A stretch of 64,000 nt of DNA from Crocinitomicaceae bacterium. GTDB lineage: Bacteria > Bacteroidota > Bacteroidia > Flavobacteriales_D > Crocinitomicaceae. Made by a program: the position numbers and the translations under genes. The notes below the pieces were generated by a model. That model worked only from the letters and a program-made list of their open reading frames with translations. It did no database searches and was not told the origin of the DNA. Positions within the stretch are counted from its first letter, which is position 1. Each line of letters begins with the position of its first letter. The stretch lies in the NCBI GenBank assembly GCA_017983465.1, contig JAGOBK010000001.1, positions 310,001 through 374,000 on the forward strand, in the 5' to 3' direction. Below are positions 50,299 through 59,903 of this stretch, one piece after another.

Positions 50299-51045
50299 CT
50301 ACTTCTGTTTGAATTCGCTTGCTGTATAGATTTTCCATTTTGCTAAACGGTATTTTAACGAAGTCCACAAAACACCGAGTCCATAAGTAGACGAACGCGC
50401 AAAATTAATCGAAGACGCTTCTTCAAAATATTTCGTTGGACACGTTACTTCGCCTATTTCATATCCAGCAAAGAAGATTTGTGCCAACATTTGATTATCA
50501 AAAACAAAATCATCTGAATTCGCTTCAATATTGATTTTCGTGAAAATCTCTTTTGAAAAAGCACGGTAACCTGAATGATACTCGGATAATTTCTGGGACA
50601 TTAAAATGTTTTGAAACAAGGTCAGAAAACGATTTGCAACGTATTTATACATTGGCATCCCCCCTTTCAATGCGCCTTTTCCTAATATTCTTGATCCAAG
50701 CACAACTGGATAAACATCGTAAGCGATGATTCCAGAAATCGCATGAATTAATTTTGGCGTGTACTGATAATCGGGATGTAGCATGATGATAATGTCCGCT
50801 CCTAAACTTAAAGCTTTATCGTAACAAGATTTTTGATTCCCACCGTAACCGCGATTTTTCTCGTGTCGAACAATGTGTTGGATACCAAGTTTACGTCCGA
50901 CTTCGCTGGTATTGTCCTTGCTTGCATCGTCGACTAATACTACTTCATCCACAATATCAAAAGGGATTTCAGCGTACGTCATTTCCAGTGTTTCGGCCGC
51001 ATTGTATGCAGGCAGAACGATACAGATTTTCTTTCCGTTTAACAT
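50299..51045 (-). CDS. Family 2 glycosyltransferase (dolichyl-phosphate-mannose synthase-like)
   Basis: 248 residues, no membrane segment. A GT-A fold: CIVLPAYNAAETLEMTYAEI (~8-27), VDEVVLVDDASKDNTSEVGR, HEKNRGYGGNQKSCYDKALS, and a DxD-like acidic motif in MLHPDYQYTPKLIHAI. The group transfers a sugar from an NDP-sugar to a polyprenyl phosphate or to an envelope glycan. Acceptor unknown. It diverges from rarA. Confidence 0.88.
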   Translation of the reverse strand: MLNGKKICIVLPAYNAAETLEMTYAEIPFDIVDEVVLVDDASKDNTSEVGRKLGIQHIVRHEKNRGYGGNQKSCYDKALSLGADIIIMLHPDYQYTPKLIHAISGIIAYDVYPVVLGSRILGKGALKGGMPMYKYVANRFLTLFQNILMSQKLSEYHSGYRAFSKEIFTKINIEANSDDFVFDNQMLAQIFFAGYEIGEVTCPTKYFEEASSINFARSSTYGLGVLWTSLKYRLAKWKIYTASEFKQK

Positions 51046-51049
51046 GAAA

Positions 51050-51057
51050 CAAAGTTA
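51050..51057 (-). promoter_or_regulatory. -7 promoter box (TAACTTTG) for the GT2 gene
   Basis: Minus-strand exact TAnnTTTG, 4 bp upstream of the ATG at 51045, so the mRNA should be leaderless or nearly so. Confidence 0.5.
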
Positions 51058-51135
51058 AGCGATTTGTTTCATAGTTTACTTGTTCAGAAGGAGTTTCTTT
51101 GACTGCAAAGCTTAGAATATTTGACAAGAATACCT

Positions 51136-51143
51136 TAACTTTG
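51136..51143 (+). promoter_or_regulatory. -7 promoter box (TAACTTTG) for rarA
   Basis: Exact TAnnTTTG. It ends 1 bp before the first ATG (51145), so transcription must start after it and the second ATG (51151) is the real start. Confidence 0.55.
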
Positions 51144-51150
51144 AATGATA

Positions 51151-52428
51151 ATGAATGCTCCACTTGCCGAACGTATGCGACCAACAACACTCGATGAATA
51201 CATCGGGCAAGCGCATTTATTGGCAGAAGGCGCTGCATTGAGACGTGCGCTGGACGCAGGAGTAATTCCGTCGATGATTTTCTGGGGTCCACCTGGAGTT
51301 GGAAAAACAACTTTAGCTCAATTAATCGCTAAACACTTAGACCGACCCATCCATACACTTTCCGCTATTTCATCTGGCGTGAAAGATGTACGTGAAGTCA
51401 TCAACCGTGTGGAAAACGGCGGCATGTTCCAAGCGAAAGGCACCATTTTGTTCATCGATGAGATTCACCGTTTTAGCAAAGCACAGCAGGATTCCTTGCT
51501 TGGAGCCGTTGAAAAAGGTGTCATAACCTTAATTGGTGCAACGACAGAGAATCCATCTTTTGAGGTCATTTCGGCCTTGTTATCACGCTGTCAAACGTAT
51601 GTGTTAAAAGAACACACCAAAGAGGATTTACTTCACCTACTTGATCGTGCCATCAATCAGGATTCGGTTTTAAATAAGAAAAAAATCACGCTAACTGAAA
51701 CCAATAGTTTATTAGCTATTTCAGGAGGAGACGCACGAAAACTGTTAAATGTATTCGAGATCATCATTGGTACTTTTCAAGGTCAAACCGAGATTGAAAT
51801 CACCGATGAAATCGTTCTTCAAAACGCTCAACAAAGTCTTTCTCGTTATGACAAGGACGGAGAACAACATTACGATATTATCTCTGCGTTCATAAAATCC
51901 ATTCGTGGAAGCGATCCAAACGCAGCTATTTATTGGCTAGCGCGGATGGTTGAAGGCGGAGAAGATCCAAAATTCATCGCGCGAAGGTTATTAATCTCAG
52001 CAACGGAAGACATTGGTTTAGCGAATCCAAATGCTTTACTGTTAGCAAACGCTTGTTTTCAAGCTGTGGAAAGTGTGGGTTGGCCAGAATCGAGAATCAT
52101 TTTGGCGGAATGCACCATCTATTTAGCCTCCTCCCCAAAAGGAAACGCCGGATACGTGGCCATAAATAAGGCTCAACAATTGGTTCAGCAAACTGGAAAT
52201 CTAGACATCCCACTTCCTTTGCGCAATGCACCGACTGCGTTAATGAAACAACTTGGCTACGGTGAAAACTACTTGTACAGTCATGACTTCCCCGGAAATT
52301 TTGCTGAACAAGAATTTCTACCATCAGAAATAAGCGGCACCAACTTCTTTCAAGCAGGAAGCAGTCCTAAGGAACAAGAAATCGCACAAACCATTTCCAA
52401 TTTATGGAAGGATAAATACCAAAAATGA
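51151..52428 (+). CDS. rarA: Replication-associated recombination protein A (RarA/MgsA) AAA+ ATPase
   Basis: 425 residues from ATG 51151, the second of two adjacent in-frame ATG codons, chosen because the promoter box ends at 51143. It acts at stalled replication forks. N-terminal [20 protein letters not shown], Walker [16 protein letters not shown], Walker [21 protein letters not shown], sensor 1 [14 protein letters not shown], and the C-terminal RarA domain with [20 protein letters not shown] and [14 protein letters not shown]. Overlaps the acyltransferase gene by 4 bp. Confidence 0.93.
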   Translation: MNAPLAERMRPTTLDEYIGQAHLLAEGAALRRALDAGVIPSMIFWGPPGVGKTTLAQLIAKHLDRPIHTLSAISSGVKDVREVINRVENGGMFQAKGTILFIDEIHRFSKAQQDSLLGAVEKGVITLIGATTENPSFEVISALLSRCQTYVLKEHTKEDLLHLLDRAINQDSVLNKKKITLTETNSLLAISGGDARKLLNVFEIIIGTFQGQTEIEITDEIVLQNAQQSLSRYDKDGEQHYDIISAFIKSIRGSDPNAAIYWLARMVEGGEDPKFIARRLLISATEDIGLANPNALLLANACFQAVESVGWPESRIILAECTIYLASSPKGNAGYVAINKAQQLVQQTGNLDIPLPLRNAPTALMKQLGYGENYLYSHDFPGNFAEQEFLPSEISGTNFFQAGSSPKEQEIAQTISNLWKDKYQK

Positions 52429-53339
52429 TGTCAGCCATTCTGTATTACTGTGTGGTTTATCCATTATCCCTCCTGCCCTTGTGGATTCTTTACCGCCTCA
52501 GCGATTTATTATTCCTCCTGTTTATCAGCATCATTCCTTACCGCAAGAAAGTGGTTCAAGGGAATATTGAAAAGTCCTTCCCTGACTTGAGTCCGAAGGA
52601 TCAAGCAGTACTTGTGCGTGGATTTTACCGACATTTCTCCGACTTACTTATTGAAAGTATCAAGAATCTGAGTATTTCAAATGAGGAATTACTCAGAAGA
52701 ATGAAAGTCATCAATCCAGAAGTTCTGAAGAACTTAGAGAAAAAAGGAAAATCTGTTTTATTGGTATCCGGACACTTCAATAATTGGGAATGGTTTATTA
52801 CTTCACAAGCCTTGTTGGTCCCGTTTGAATCTTATGGGATTGGCATGCCACTGAGTAATGGATTTTGGGACAAAAAGCTCACGGAAAGACGCCAACGTTT
52901 TGGATTGAAGGTTGTCAACGCAAAGAATTACAAAGAAATGTTTTTGCAAGAAAAACCAGTTTCCGTTCTCGTATTAAGTGATCAAGCTCCAGCAGATGCA
53001 AGAAAAAGTTATTGGATGGATTTCCTTCATCAACAAAGCCCAGTTCTTTTTGGCGTGGAACAAATGGCCAATGAATTTGATTTGACTGTTGTCTATTTTA
53101 CCATGAAGAAAATCAAACGTGGACAGTATTCTTTGGAATTCAAGGTCTTGACAGAAGAACCAAAAAGTCTTCCATACGGTGAGTTGACAGAAAAACATGT
53201 GCACTTGTTAGAGGAAAGCATCATCGAACAACCGTGCAATTGGCTTTGGTCTCACAAGCGATGGAAACGAGAATTACCGACTGACTTAGACGCACTAAAA
53301 GCTGCGCAAAAGTCCAAATTCGAAGATAAATACCGCTAA
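52425..53339 (+). CDS. LpxL/HtrB-like lysophospholipid acyltransferase
   Basis: 304 residues, normal length for the lipid A late acyltransferases. One N-terminal hydrophobic anchor (YYCVVYPLSLLPLWILYRLS, ~8-27). The acyltransferase catalytic motif HX4E occurs in LLVSGHFNNWEWFITSQAL (~114-132), followed by PLSNGFWDKKLTERR. Found in the inner membrane, it adds secondary acyl chains to Kdo-lipid A or a related precursor. No lipid A genes are adjacent. rarA overlaps its start by 4 bp. Confidence 0.85.
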   Translation: MMSAILYYCVVYPLSLLPLWILYRLSDLLFLLFISIIPYRKKVVQGNIEKSFPDLSPKDQAVLVRGFYRHFSDLLIESIKNLSISNEELLRRMKVINPEVLKNLEKKGKSVLLVSGHFNNWEWFITSQALLVPFESYGIGMPLSNGFWDKKLTERRQRFGLKVVNAKNYKEMFLQEKPVSVLVLSDQAPADARKSYWMDFLHQQSPVLFGVEQMANEFDLTVVYFTMKKIKRGQYSLEFKVLTEEPKSLPYGELTEKHVHLLEESIIEQPCNWLWSHKRWKRELPTDLDALKAAQKSKFEDKYR

Positions 53340-53345
53340 TCCGCT

Positions 53346-54341
53346 ATGAAAATCCTTTTCACACTTTTATTGGTGATTTGCTTTGCTCGTCCTCCAAAAT
53401 TTGAAGTGCTATCCTATTCCAATGAGAATGTTCACGCGAGAAGCATTCAAGACTTTTCGAAAAATGAGCTTCTAATCGGTACGAATGTGGGGAAATACGT
53501 ACTGATTTCGAAAAATGCGAAAAAACCAGTGAGCATGTATCTTCCAACTACGTTCCATACGATTAAGGAAATACGTGATGTGGACAAGAATGATCGCTAC
53601 TTGTTTTTCATGCAAAGCAATGATGAATCACATGTCCTACGTGAAAATTGGGACGGGAAAGAAGATAGCCTATTGAATTTCTTACACCACGGGAAACCCG
53701 TTTTCTTGGATGGAATTGCACTTCATGATAGCTCAGGCTTTTTATTGGGAGATCCAGTGGATGGTGACTTTGCCTTGTTTCGCACACAGAATTTCGGGAA
53801 ATCCTGGGAAGCTTGTCCAGGAAAGGTGTTTAGTCAATCTAACGAAGCCGCATATGCAGCAAGCGGCACAACGAATCACATCATCGATGGCGACTTTATA
53901 TTTGTTAGCGGGGGTGAAACTTCACGCTTTATTTGGAGTTCAAATTTAGGAGACTCTTGGCAGTCAGCGAAAATTCCATTCGAATCCTGTAAGTCCTGTG
54001 GAGCCTATTCGCTCGCTTACAAAAATCGCAAAGAATTGGTCACAGTTGGAGGCGATTATACCCGACCAAATGAATTCACGAACACCTGCTTTTATTCTTT
54101 GGATAGCGGTTTAAGCTGGCAAGCATCGAAGAATCCTCCTTCGGGATATCGTTCCTGCGTCATTTTTGCAAACGGAGTGTATTACGCATGTGGAACCAAC
54201 GGAATCGATTACTCCAAGGATCACGGACAAAATTGGATCAAGCTTTCCACTGACAATGCGTTGTCCATGTGCACTGATAAAAAGTACTTGTACATTTCCT
54301 GTATCAAAGGAAAAGTGCTCAAAATGAAATTGATTAAATAA
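53346..54341 (+). CDS. Secreted BNR/Asp-box (YCF48-like) propeller protein
   Basis: 331 residues with a short hydrophobic N-terminus (MKILFTLLLVICFA). Asp-box repeats are clear at intervals: TQNFGKSWEACPG, SSNLGDSWQSAK, SLDSGLSWQASK and SKDHGQNWIK, indicating a beta-propeller of the sialidase/YCF48 (plant photosystem II assembly factor) kind. Several paired cysteines (CKSCGAY) suggest disulfide-stabilised, extracytoplasmic location. Function in Bacteroidota unknown. A bidirectional terminator separates it from yajC. Confidence 0.8.
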   Translation: MKILFTLLLVICFARPPKFEVLSYSNENVHARSIQDFSKNELLIGTNVGKYVLISKNAKKPVSMYLPTTFHTIKEIRDVDKNDRYLFFMQSNDESHVLRENWDGKEDSLLNFLHHGKPVFLDGIALHDSSGFLLGDPVDGDFALFRTQNFGKSWEACPGKVFSQSNEAAYAASGTTNHIIDGDFIFVSGGETSRFIWSSNLGDSWQSAKIPFESCKSCGAYSLAYKNRKELVTVGGDYTRPNEFTNTCFYSLDSGLSWQASKNPPSGYRSCVIFANGVYYACGTNGIDYSKDHGQNWIKLSTDNALSMCTDKKYLYISCIKGKVLKMKLIK

Positions 54342-54343
54342 AA

Positions 54344-54367
54344 AAAGGAGGACAAATGCCCTCCTTT
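54344..54367. terminator. Bidirectional terminator between BNR protein and yajC
   Basis: AAAGGAGG and CCTCCTTT pair around a 7-8-nt loop, with A-rich sequence before and T after, serving both convergent genes. Confidence 0.7.
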
Positions 54368-54387
54368 CCATGTATTCCAAGTTTAGA

Positions 54388-54669
54388 TTATTTCGCTTGA
54401 AGTGTATCTTCCATTGCTTGAGATACCGCTGATTTTTCCAAACGTAATTTCGTTCCTTCTGATTGAACCAATACAGTTGAGTCAGAAACTTCAAGGATTT
54501 TCCCGTGGATTCCACCGATTGAAACGATTTTATCTCCAACTTTCAATCCTTCACGGAATTTTTTTAATTCCTTTTGTTTTTTCATTTGTGGTCTGATCAT
54601 GAAAAAATAGAATACCAAGACCATAAGTCCTAGCATCAATATACTTTGCATTCCTTGTCCGCCTCCCAT
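54388..54669 (-). CDS. yajC: Preprotein translocase accessory subunit YajC
   Basis: 93 residues. One membrane helix (ILMLGLMVLVFYFFMIRPQM, ~11-30) followed by KKQKELKKFREGLKVGDKIV, then SIGGIHGKILEVSD and LRLEKSAVSQ, the classic YajC pattern. It associates with SecDF at the Sec translocon and stimulates export. The ATG at 54669 is 19 bp after the DUF1573 gene. Confidence 0.92.
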   Translation of the reverse strand: MGGGQGMQSILMLGLMVLVFYFFMIRPQMKKQKELKKFREGLKVGDKIVSIGGIHGKILEVSDSTVLVQSEGTKLRLEKSAVSQAMEDTLQAK

Positions 54670-54688
54670 AATTGTTGTTTTTAATTTA

Positions 54689-55075
54689 TTAACGTATTTT
54701 TCCTTTTATCTCCAAAACGGTTACGGATGGTTCGGTATTCGCCATCACCGTAATCATTTTTTGGATTTTTTTCGAACTCAAGTTATCTGTTTTCACTTGA
54801 GCAATAATTTCACTTGACTCACCTGGTTGTATTGGATCTTCCGGCTCTTCAGCGACTGTACATGAACAAGACGGAGTCACATCACCAATCACAAGTGGAT
54901 ACTCACCAGTGTTCGTAACCTTAAACTTGGCATTGATCACTTCACCTTTCACTACCGTCCCTGCATCAAATACCGTTTGGACTTCCATGGTTGTTTTTTG
55001 TCCAACTTGTAAGGTTTCATTGTCACCACAAGAAAACAAAAATCCAATTCCGATAAATAAAACAATCTTTTTCAT
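54689..55075 (-). CDS. DUF1573 lipoprotein
   Basis: 128 residues with lipoprotein signal (MKKIVLFIGIGFLFSC, Cys16). The sequence FKVTNTGEYPLVIGDVTPSC, then SCTVAEEPEDPIQPGESSE, is the DUF1573 signature, an immunoglobulin-like module of the CARDB/ASH type; NTGEYPLVI and SCSC are hallmark features. It often lies next to yajC and nusB in Bacteroidota, as it does here. Role unknown. Confidence 0.9.
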   Translation of the reverse strand: MKKIVLFIGIGFLFSCGDNETLQVGQKTTMEVQTVFDAGTVVKGEVINAKFKVTNTGEYPLVIGDVTPSCSCTVAEEPEDPIQPGESSEIIAQVKTDNLSSKKIQKMITVMANTEPSVTVLEIKGKIR

Positions 55076-55085
55076 GTGTTCGTTG

Positions 55086-56033
55086 TTAGGTAATTAATCC
55101 GCGACCAATTTTAACGATTTTCTTATCTTTCGTCAATTGTGCAATCGCTTTATCTAGGACACCATTAATAAACAAGTTACTTTTCGGTGTGCTATAAAAT
55201 TTGGAAATCTCAATGTATTCATTCAAGGTTACCTTGGTTGGAATACTGCTACACGTCTGCAATTCAGTCAATCCCATTTTTAAAAGCAGGATATCCATTT
55301 TTGCAATTCGATCCAATTCCCAGTTTTGAGCAAACTCTGTAATTAAAGCTTCGTTTTCCTCATTCATTTGAATGGTTTTACGTAAAAGATTCACGATGAA
55401 TTCTTTTTCGTCGTCGTTATCTTTGTAGAGTGGAAGCACTTCAAAAGACTTTCCTTCCTCCCAAGACTTCATAGTTTTCATGGCCATGGAACAACATAAA
55501 TCTAAGTCATCAGCCCAATAAATACTCTTTTCATCAAAGAAATATTGAATCAAATCAGAATTAGCGATTTCTGCTTTGAATAATTGCAAAGCAAAGGCCA
55601 TATCCTCTTCTAATCCTTCAGAGTCGTTATTCATGTGTTCAAAGTACACCTCAGACTCTAGGATTGTCAGATATAATTTTCTGAAGATTTCTTGACTCTC
55701 CGCACCTAACCAGTTGACTTTGCGAATTTCGCTCAACTTGGTCAGTTCGTAAGAATTCTCGATTGCTTCAATCAACTTATTGTTGACAAACTTCATGTTT
55801 GGATTTAAATCCTCTTCCGTCGGACGCATTTTCTTTTTATGTTCATCCATGCGGTTTTGTCCGGCACGTTTTAACTCTGGAAGCGTCATTAGCATGAATA
55901 AATACATATCATACATTCGTTCCACCGCTGAAAGCAATTCTTTTTCAGCTTTGAGGATACTTTCCTCTTCGCTTTGAAAGAAAGCGTAAAGAATTTGGAG
56001 TACTTTAATTCGTAAGTGTCTTCTATTAAGCAT
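55086..56033 (-). CDS. nusB: Transcription antitermination factor NusB (extended)
   Basis: 315 residues, about twice the size of E. coli NusB (139). The family start LNRRHLRIKVLQILYAFFQS is present, followed by a long Bacteroidota-specific helical insertion (about 55-180), and the true NusB C-terminal domain at ~220-315 (WELDRIAKMDILLLKMGLTE, then PTKVTLNEYIEISKFYSTPK). It binds boxA RNA with NusE to prevent early termination in rRNA operons. It precedes DUF1573 and yajC. Confidence 0.9.
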   Translation of the reverse strand: MLNRRHLRIKVLQILYAFFQSEEESILKAEKELLSAVERMYDMYLFMLMTLPELKRAGQNRMDEHKKKMRPTEEDLNPNMKFVNNKLIEAIENSYELTKLSEIRKVNWLGAESQEIFRKLYLTILESEVYFEHMNNDSEGLEEDMAFALQLFKAEIANSDLIQYFFDEKSIYWADDLDLCCSMAMKTMKSWEEGKSFEVLPLYKDNDDEKEFIVNLLRKTIQMNEENEALITEFAQNWELDRIAKMDILLLKMGLTELQTCSSIPTKVTLNEYIEISKFYSTPKSNLFINGVLDKAIAQLTKDKKIVKIGRGLIT

Positions 56034-56042
56034 TCTGGTTTT

Positions 56043-57134
56043 TTACAGATTCAAACTTCCTTTTGACTGAACACGTTCTTCAGCCATTTTATTCGCAATC
56101 TGATACGTAGGAACACCTTCGTCTTGTGAACGTTTCACAATATTGTAGATTGTTCCGTAAATTTCTTCTGCTTTTTGATGTGCCCAATCAAGGGTTAATC
56201 CTTCCACTTCGGAGAAACAGTTAATCACACCACCCGCATTGATGGCAAAATCAGGAGCATAAACGATTCCTCGTTTCATCACTTCTAATCCGTGAATTTT
56301 CTCGTCCTTTAATTGATTATTCGCTGCACCGGCGATTACTGAGCAAGAAAGACGTGCCAATGTATCATCGTTCACTGTTGCACCAAGTGCACAAGGAGCG
56401 TAAATGTCCATTTTCACATCATAAATAGCATCCGGTTCAACGATGGTTGCACCATATTTCTCCGAAACGCGTTTCAATGCTTCTTGATTAATATCCGTAA
56501 TGAATACATTCGCGTTTTCCTTCGCTAAATGAGAAACAAGGTACTCACCCACGTGACCAACACCTTGAACGGCAATGGTTTTTCCACTAAGATCATCCGT
56601 ACCATATTGCATTTTCGCAGCAGCTTTCATTCCCATGTATACACCGAATGCAGTAACAGGAGATGGATCGCCACTTTTTCCAGGTAAACCAACAACGTAG
56701 TTTGTTTCTTCACTCACCCACTGCATATCTGAAGGAGAAATCCCCACATCTTCTGCGGTAATGTATTTTCCAGCTAGTCCATTCACGAATTGACCAAAAC
56801 GACGGAAAAGCGCTTCAGATTTTTGGGTTTTTGAATCCCCAATAATCACTGCTTTACCACCACCTAGATTCAATCCTGAAATAGCATTTTTGTAAGTCAT
56901 TCCTCTTGAAAGACGCAAAACGTCATTCAATGCTTCCATTTCATTGTTGTACATCCACATGCGTGTTCCACCTAAGGCAGGACCCAAAACAGTGTTGTGT
57001 ACAGCGATGATTGCTTTTAAGCCAGTAGCATGATCATTACAAAATAGGATTTGTTCGTGTCCCATGTTGGACATCTGTTGGATAACAGGATTTGAATTCA
57101 AATCTGTTAAGGAAGTAACTGTCAAATCAGACAT
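56043..57134 (-). CDS. Leu/Glu/Phe/Val-family amino-acid dehydrogenase
   Basis: 363 residues, cytoplasmic. NAD-dependent oxidative deamination of a branched-chain or aromatic amino acid. The catalytic Lys is in SGLNLGGGKAVIIGDSKT (~89-106), the Asp in TAEDVGISPSDM, and the Rossmann motif in GKTIAVQGVGHVGEYLVSHL (~183-202). The length and LGGTRMWMYNNEMEALNDVL stretch fit leucine or valine dehydrogenase better than glutamate dehydrogenase; substrate is not decidable by eye. It lies 9 bp before nusB. Confidence 0.88.
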   Translation of the reverse strand: MSDLTVTSLTDLNSNPVIQQMSNMGHEQILFCNDHATGLKAIIAVHNTVLGPALGGTRMWMYNNEMEALNDVLRLSRGMTYKNAISGLNLGGGKAVIIGDSKTQKSEALFRRFGQFVNGLAGKYITAEDVGISPSDMQWVSEETNYVVGLPGKSGDPSPVTAFGVYMGMKAAAKMQYGTDDLSGKTIAVQGVGHVGEYLVSHLAKENANVFITDINQEALKRVSEKYGATIVEPDAIYDVKMDIYAPCALGATVNDDTLARLSCSVIAGAANNQLKDEKIHGLEVMKRGIVYAPDFAINAGGVINCFSEVEGLTLDWAHQKAEEIYGTIYNIVKRSQDEGVPTYQIANKMAEERVQSKGSLNL

Positions 57135-57172
57135 GTTTTTGCTTGAGTTCGTTAACTAATCAGATGAATGGT

Positions 57173-57180
57173 TACTTTTG
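57173..57180 (+). promoter_or_regulatory. -7 promoter box (TACTTTTG) for the ABC transporter gene
   Basis: Exact TAnnTTTG, 38 bp upstream of the ATG at 57219. Confidence 0.5.
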
Positions 57181-57218
57181 TAACGCTATTCAACGCTGGC
57201 AAAATTAGAAAATAAAAC

Positions 57219-58985
57219 ATGAAGTCCCTTCAATACTTAAATAAATATTTCCTAAAATATAAATGGCGCTTGCTATTAGGAATCATTTTCACCATTGTGA
57301 GTAATTATTACGGGGTTCAAATGCCTATTTACTTTAAAAATGCCATTGATCAATTTCAAGCGAATTTAAGCGAAGCCAAACCCAACGATTTTCTATGGCT
57401 CGCCTTTCAATTGGGTGGATTTTACATGTTATTGTCACTGGCAAAAGGATTCTTCTTGTTTTTGATGCGTCAAACCATCATTGTGATGTCCCGAAACATT
57501 GAGTTTGATCTAAAAAATGAAATCTACACCCATTACCAAACATTGGATCAAGGATTCTTTAAGCGCAATGCCACAGGGGATTTAATGAATCGTATTTCAG
57601 AGGATGTTGGCTTGGTGCGCATGTATCTTGGTCCAGGCATCATGTACATTATCAATTTGATCATTGCCTTTACATTAATTGTGACGCAGATGATTCGAAT
57701 TAGTCCATCTTTAACGCTTTACGTTCTGATTCCATTGCCGATAATGTCCATTTTGATATACCGTGTTTCTTCACGCATGAACGCGATGAGTGCGTTGGTC
57801 CAAAAGGAACAATCGCTGTTATCCACATTAGCTCAAGAAACCTTTTCAGGTATTCGTATCATCAAAGCCTACAACCGTGAAAAAGAGACCGAAGAAAAGC
57901 TAGGACAAAGTGCAGAGAATTACAAAAAACAAAGCATGCGCTTAGTACTCGTTAATTCCTTTTTTATTCCAACCATCATGTTTTTAATCGGAATTAGTGT
58001 TTTGATTGCCGTTTATTATGGTGGAATCCTTTCTTTCACTGGAAAAGCATCCGAACGTATTTCCATTGGAAGCATCGTAGCATTTATCATGTTTGTCAAT
58101 AACCTTTCTTGGCCTTTTGCTAGTTTAGGCTGGGTATCGAGCATCATCCAGAGAGCATCCGCATCACAGAAACGGATCAATGAATTTTTACTTACAAAAC
58201 CGACAATCGAGAATACGGAAACTAGTCCTTTCGATTTTCAAGGAAGCATAGAATTCAAGGATCTTACGTTTCAGTATCCCGTAACAAACATCAAAGCCGT
58301 TTCCAATGTATCGTTTCAAGTTCAAAAAGGAGAAACCCTGGCTATTGTTGGACACACCGGTAGTGGAAAATCGACCATTAGTTCCCTATTAATGCGTCAA
58401 TATGATCCGCAAGAAGGGAAAATACTCATTGATGGAAAACCAATAACAGAAATCAATCTGCATGCATTTCGCGATCAAACCGGAATTGTGCCACAAGATG
58501 TATTTTTATTCTCGGATACGATTCGGGAAAACGTTCAATTCGGGATCAATGATCGCCAATGTACAGAGGAAGAACTCATTGAAGCCTGTGAAATGTCACA
58601 TGTCTACCATAATATCCAAGGATTCCCAGATGGATTTGACACCTTACTTGGTGAACGCGGTGTCAATTTAAGTGGTGGACAAAAACAGCGTATAAGTATT
58701 GCACGTGCCTTATTGAAAAAACCGAAGTTGTTGATTTTAGATGATTGTTTATCCGCTGTGGATACAGAAACCGAAGAAATCATTTTAAGTAACCTTGAAA
58801 AAGGAAAAGAAGAACGAACCACCATCATCATCAGTCACCGTATTTCCACCATTCGAAATGCCACAAAAATCATTGTCATCAGTGATGGCGAAGTCATTGA
58901 AAGTGGAAATCACGATACCTTAATCAGTCAGAAAGGCACCTACTACGACATGCACGAACAGCAGTTGCGTCAGGAGGAGAATTGA
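57219..58985 (+). CDS. ABC exporter, transmembrane domain fused to ATPase
   Basis: 588 residues, half-transporter that should homodimerise. The type I exporter membrane domain spans ~1-315 with six helices (LLLGIIFTIVSNYYG, FYMLLSLAKGFFLFLM, PGIMYIINLIIAFTLIVTQ, SIVAFIMFVNNLSWPFASLG). The ATPase domain follows at ~340: Walker A GHTGSGKSTISSLLM, Q-loop GIVPQDVFLF, signature LSGGQKQRISIARALL, Walker B LLILDDCLSAVDTE, and switch His in IIISHRISTI. The family includes multidrug and lipid flippases; the substrate is unknown. It diverges from the amino-acid dehydrogenase gene. Confidence 0.93.
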   Translation: MKSLQYLNKYFLKYKWRLLLGIIFTIVSNYYGVQMPIYFKNAIDQFQANLSEAKPNDFLWLAFQLGGFYMLLSLAKGFFLFLMRQTIIVMSRNIEFDLKNEIYTHYQTLDQGFFKRNATGDLMNRISEDVGLVRMYLGPGIMYIINLIIAFTLIVTQMIRISPSLTLYVLIPLPIMSILIYRVSSRMNAMSALVQKEQSLLSTLAQETFSGIRIIKAYNREKETEEKLGQSAENYKKQSMRLVLVNSFFIPTIMFLIGISVLIAVYYGGILSFTGKASERISIGSIVAFIMFVNNLSWPFASLGWVSSIIQRASASQKRINEFLLTKPTIENTETSPFDFQGSIEFKDLTFQYPVTNIKAVSNVSFQVQKGETLAIVGHTGSGKSTISSLLMRQYDPQEGKILIDGKPITEINLHAFRDQTGIVPQDVFLFSDTIRENVQFGINDRQCTEEELIEACEMSHVYHNIQGFPDGFDTLLGERGVNLSGGQKQRISIARALLKKPKLLILDDCLSAVDTETEEIILSNLEKGKEERTTIIISHRISTIRNATKIIVISDGEVIESGNHDTLISQKGTYYDMHEQQLRQEEN

Positions 58986-59092
58986 AAAAGCAGCCCTATT
59001 TCTAAACTTATTAACACGTATTTGTTTGTCTTTTTTTGAAACAACTCGTTGATTTTCAGCGTAAGTTAGCTCAAACTTTAAAACAAACAACT

Positions 59093-59827
59093 ATGAAAAA
59101 GTTTATGATTTTTGTTAGTGCATTAACGTTGTCAGGAACAATGTTCGCACAAAAACCAGCGAGTGATGATGCACATTATTCGTTAGAAGGATTAGCTAAT
59201 TTGAATACCACTGATGGTATGAGTTGGACAGCTCCTTCACTTCGTTTACGTTACTTTGTGAATGACAACATTGCAGCGCGTGTTCAATTTGGATTTGGTG
59301 GAGACGGCACATCAATTGCTGGACTTCCAAGTAGTGAAACTCACAATTATGCAGCGACTGTAGCAGCCGATCCAAACGGAACGGTTCAAATCAATCGAAG
59401 TGCATGGGATTTAAAATTAGGTGCTGAATACCATTTAAAAGGAACAGACAGAATGTCTCCTTACTTCACAGCTAATATTGGATTTGGAAGTGGTTCTGAA
59501 AAACAAACTTGGACGGATGTATTTTACTCTGACCCTACGGATCCAACAAGTGATTTAGGATACATGAAAGGATTCGCAGTAACAGCAACAGGAGGATACA
59601 AAACCTTCGGATGGGGCTTAGGAGCTGGTTTCGATTACTATGTAGCAGATAATCTGTACTTAGGATTGGAATTGAATTTAACTAGCACAAAGGTAAGTGA
59701 TGATAATGTTGTAAAAGACATCACAACTCCTGCTGGAGCTTCTAACGTAACAAGCCTTGGAAGCACGATGTCTTATACGAATATTGGAGCTGCTCATGGT
59801 TCTGTTCGTATTGGATGGAGATTCTAA
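59093..59827 (+). CDS. Outer-membrane beta-barrel protein (OmpA-like/OprF-like N-terminal barrel)
   Basis: 244 residues from ATG 59093, chosen because MKKFMIFVSALTLSGTMFAQ is a clean signal peptide and an upstream frame to 59036 would bury it. About eight amphipathic strands follow: PSLRLRYFVNDNIAARVQFG, LKLGAEYHLKGTDRMSPYFT, ANIGFGSGSEK, GWGLGAGFDYYVADNLYLGL and a C-terminus in VRIGWRF, aromatic as expected. Structural or porin function; no OmpA peptidoglycan-binding domain. It is followed by a UUCG terminator. Confidence 0.82.
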   Translation: MKKFMIFVSALTLSGTMFAQKPASDDAHYSLEGLANLNTTDGMSWTAPSLRLRYFVNDNIAARVQFGFGGDGTSIAGLPSSETHNYAATVAADPNGTVQINRSAWDLKLGAEYHLKGTDRMSPYFTANIGFGSGSEKQTWTDVFYSDPTDPTSDLGYMKGFAVTATGGYKTFGWGLGAGFDYYVADNLYLGLELNLTSTKVSDDNVVKDITTPAGASNVTSLGSTMSYTNIGAAHGSVRIGWRF

Positions 59828-59847
59828 ATTCACTACATGAAATAATT

Positions 59848-59871
59848 AAGGGGGCTTCGGTCCCCTTTTTT
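59848..59871 (+). terminator. UUCG-tetraloop terminator
   Basis: AAGGGGGC-TTCG-GTCCCCTT stem followed by a T-run, just after the barrel gene. Confidence 0.9.
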
Positions 59872-59887
59872 GTTTTCTGTTATTTCG

Positions 59888-59895
59888 TACCTTTG
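59888..59895 (+). promoter_or_regulatory. -7 promoter box (TACCTTTG) for the ComB-like gene
   Basis: Exact TAnnTTTG, 8 bp upstream of the ATG at 59904. Confidence 0.55.
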
Positions 59896-59903
59896 CCCAC
59901 GTT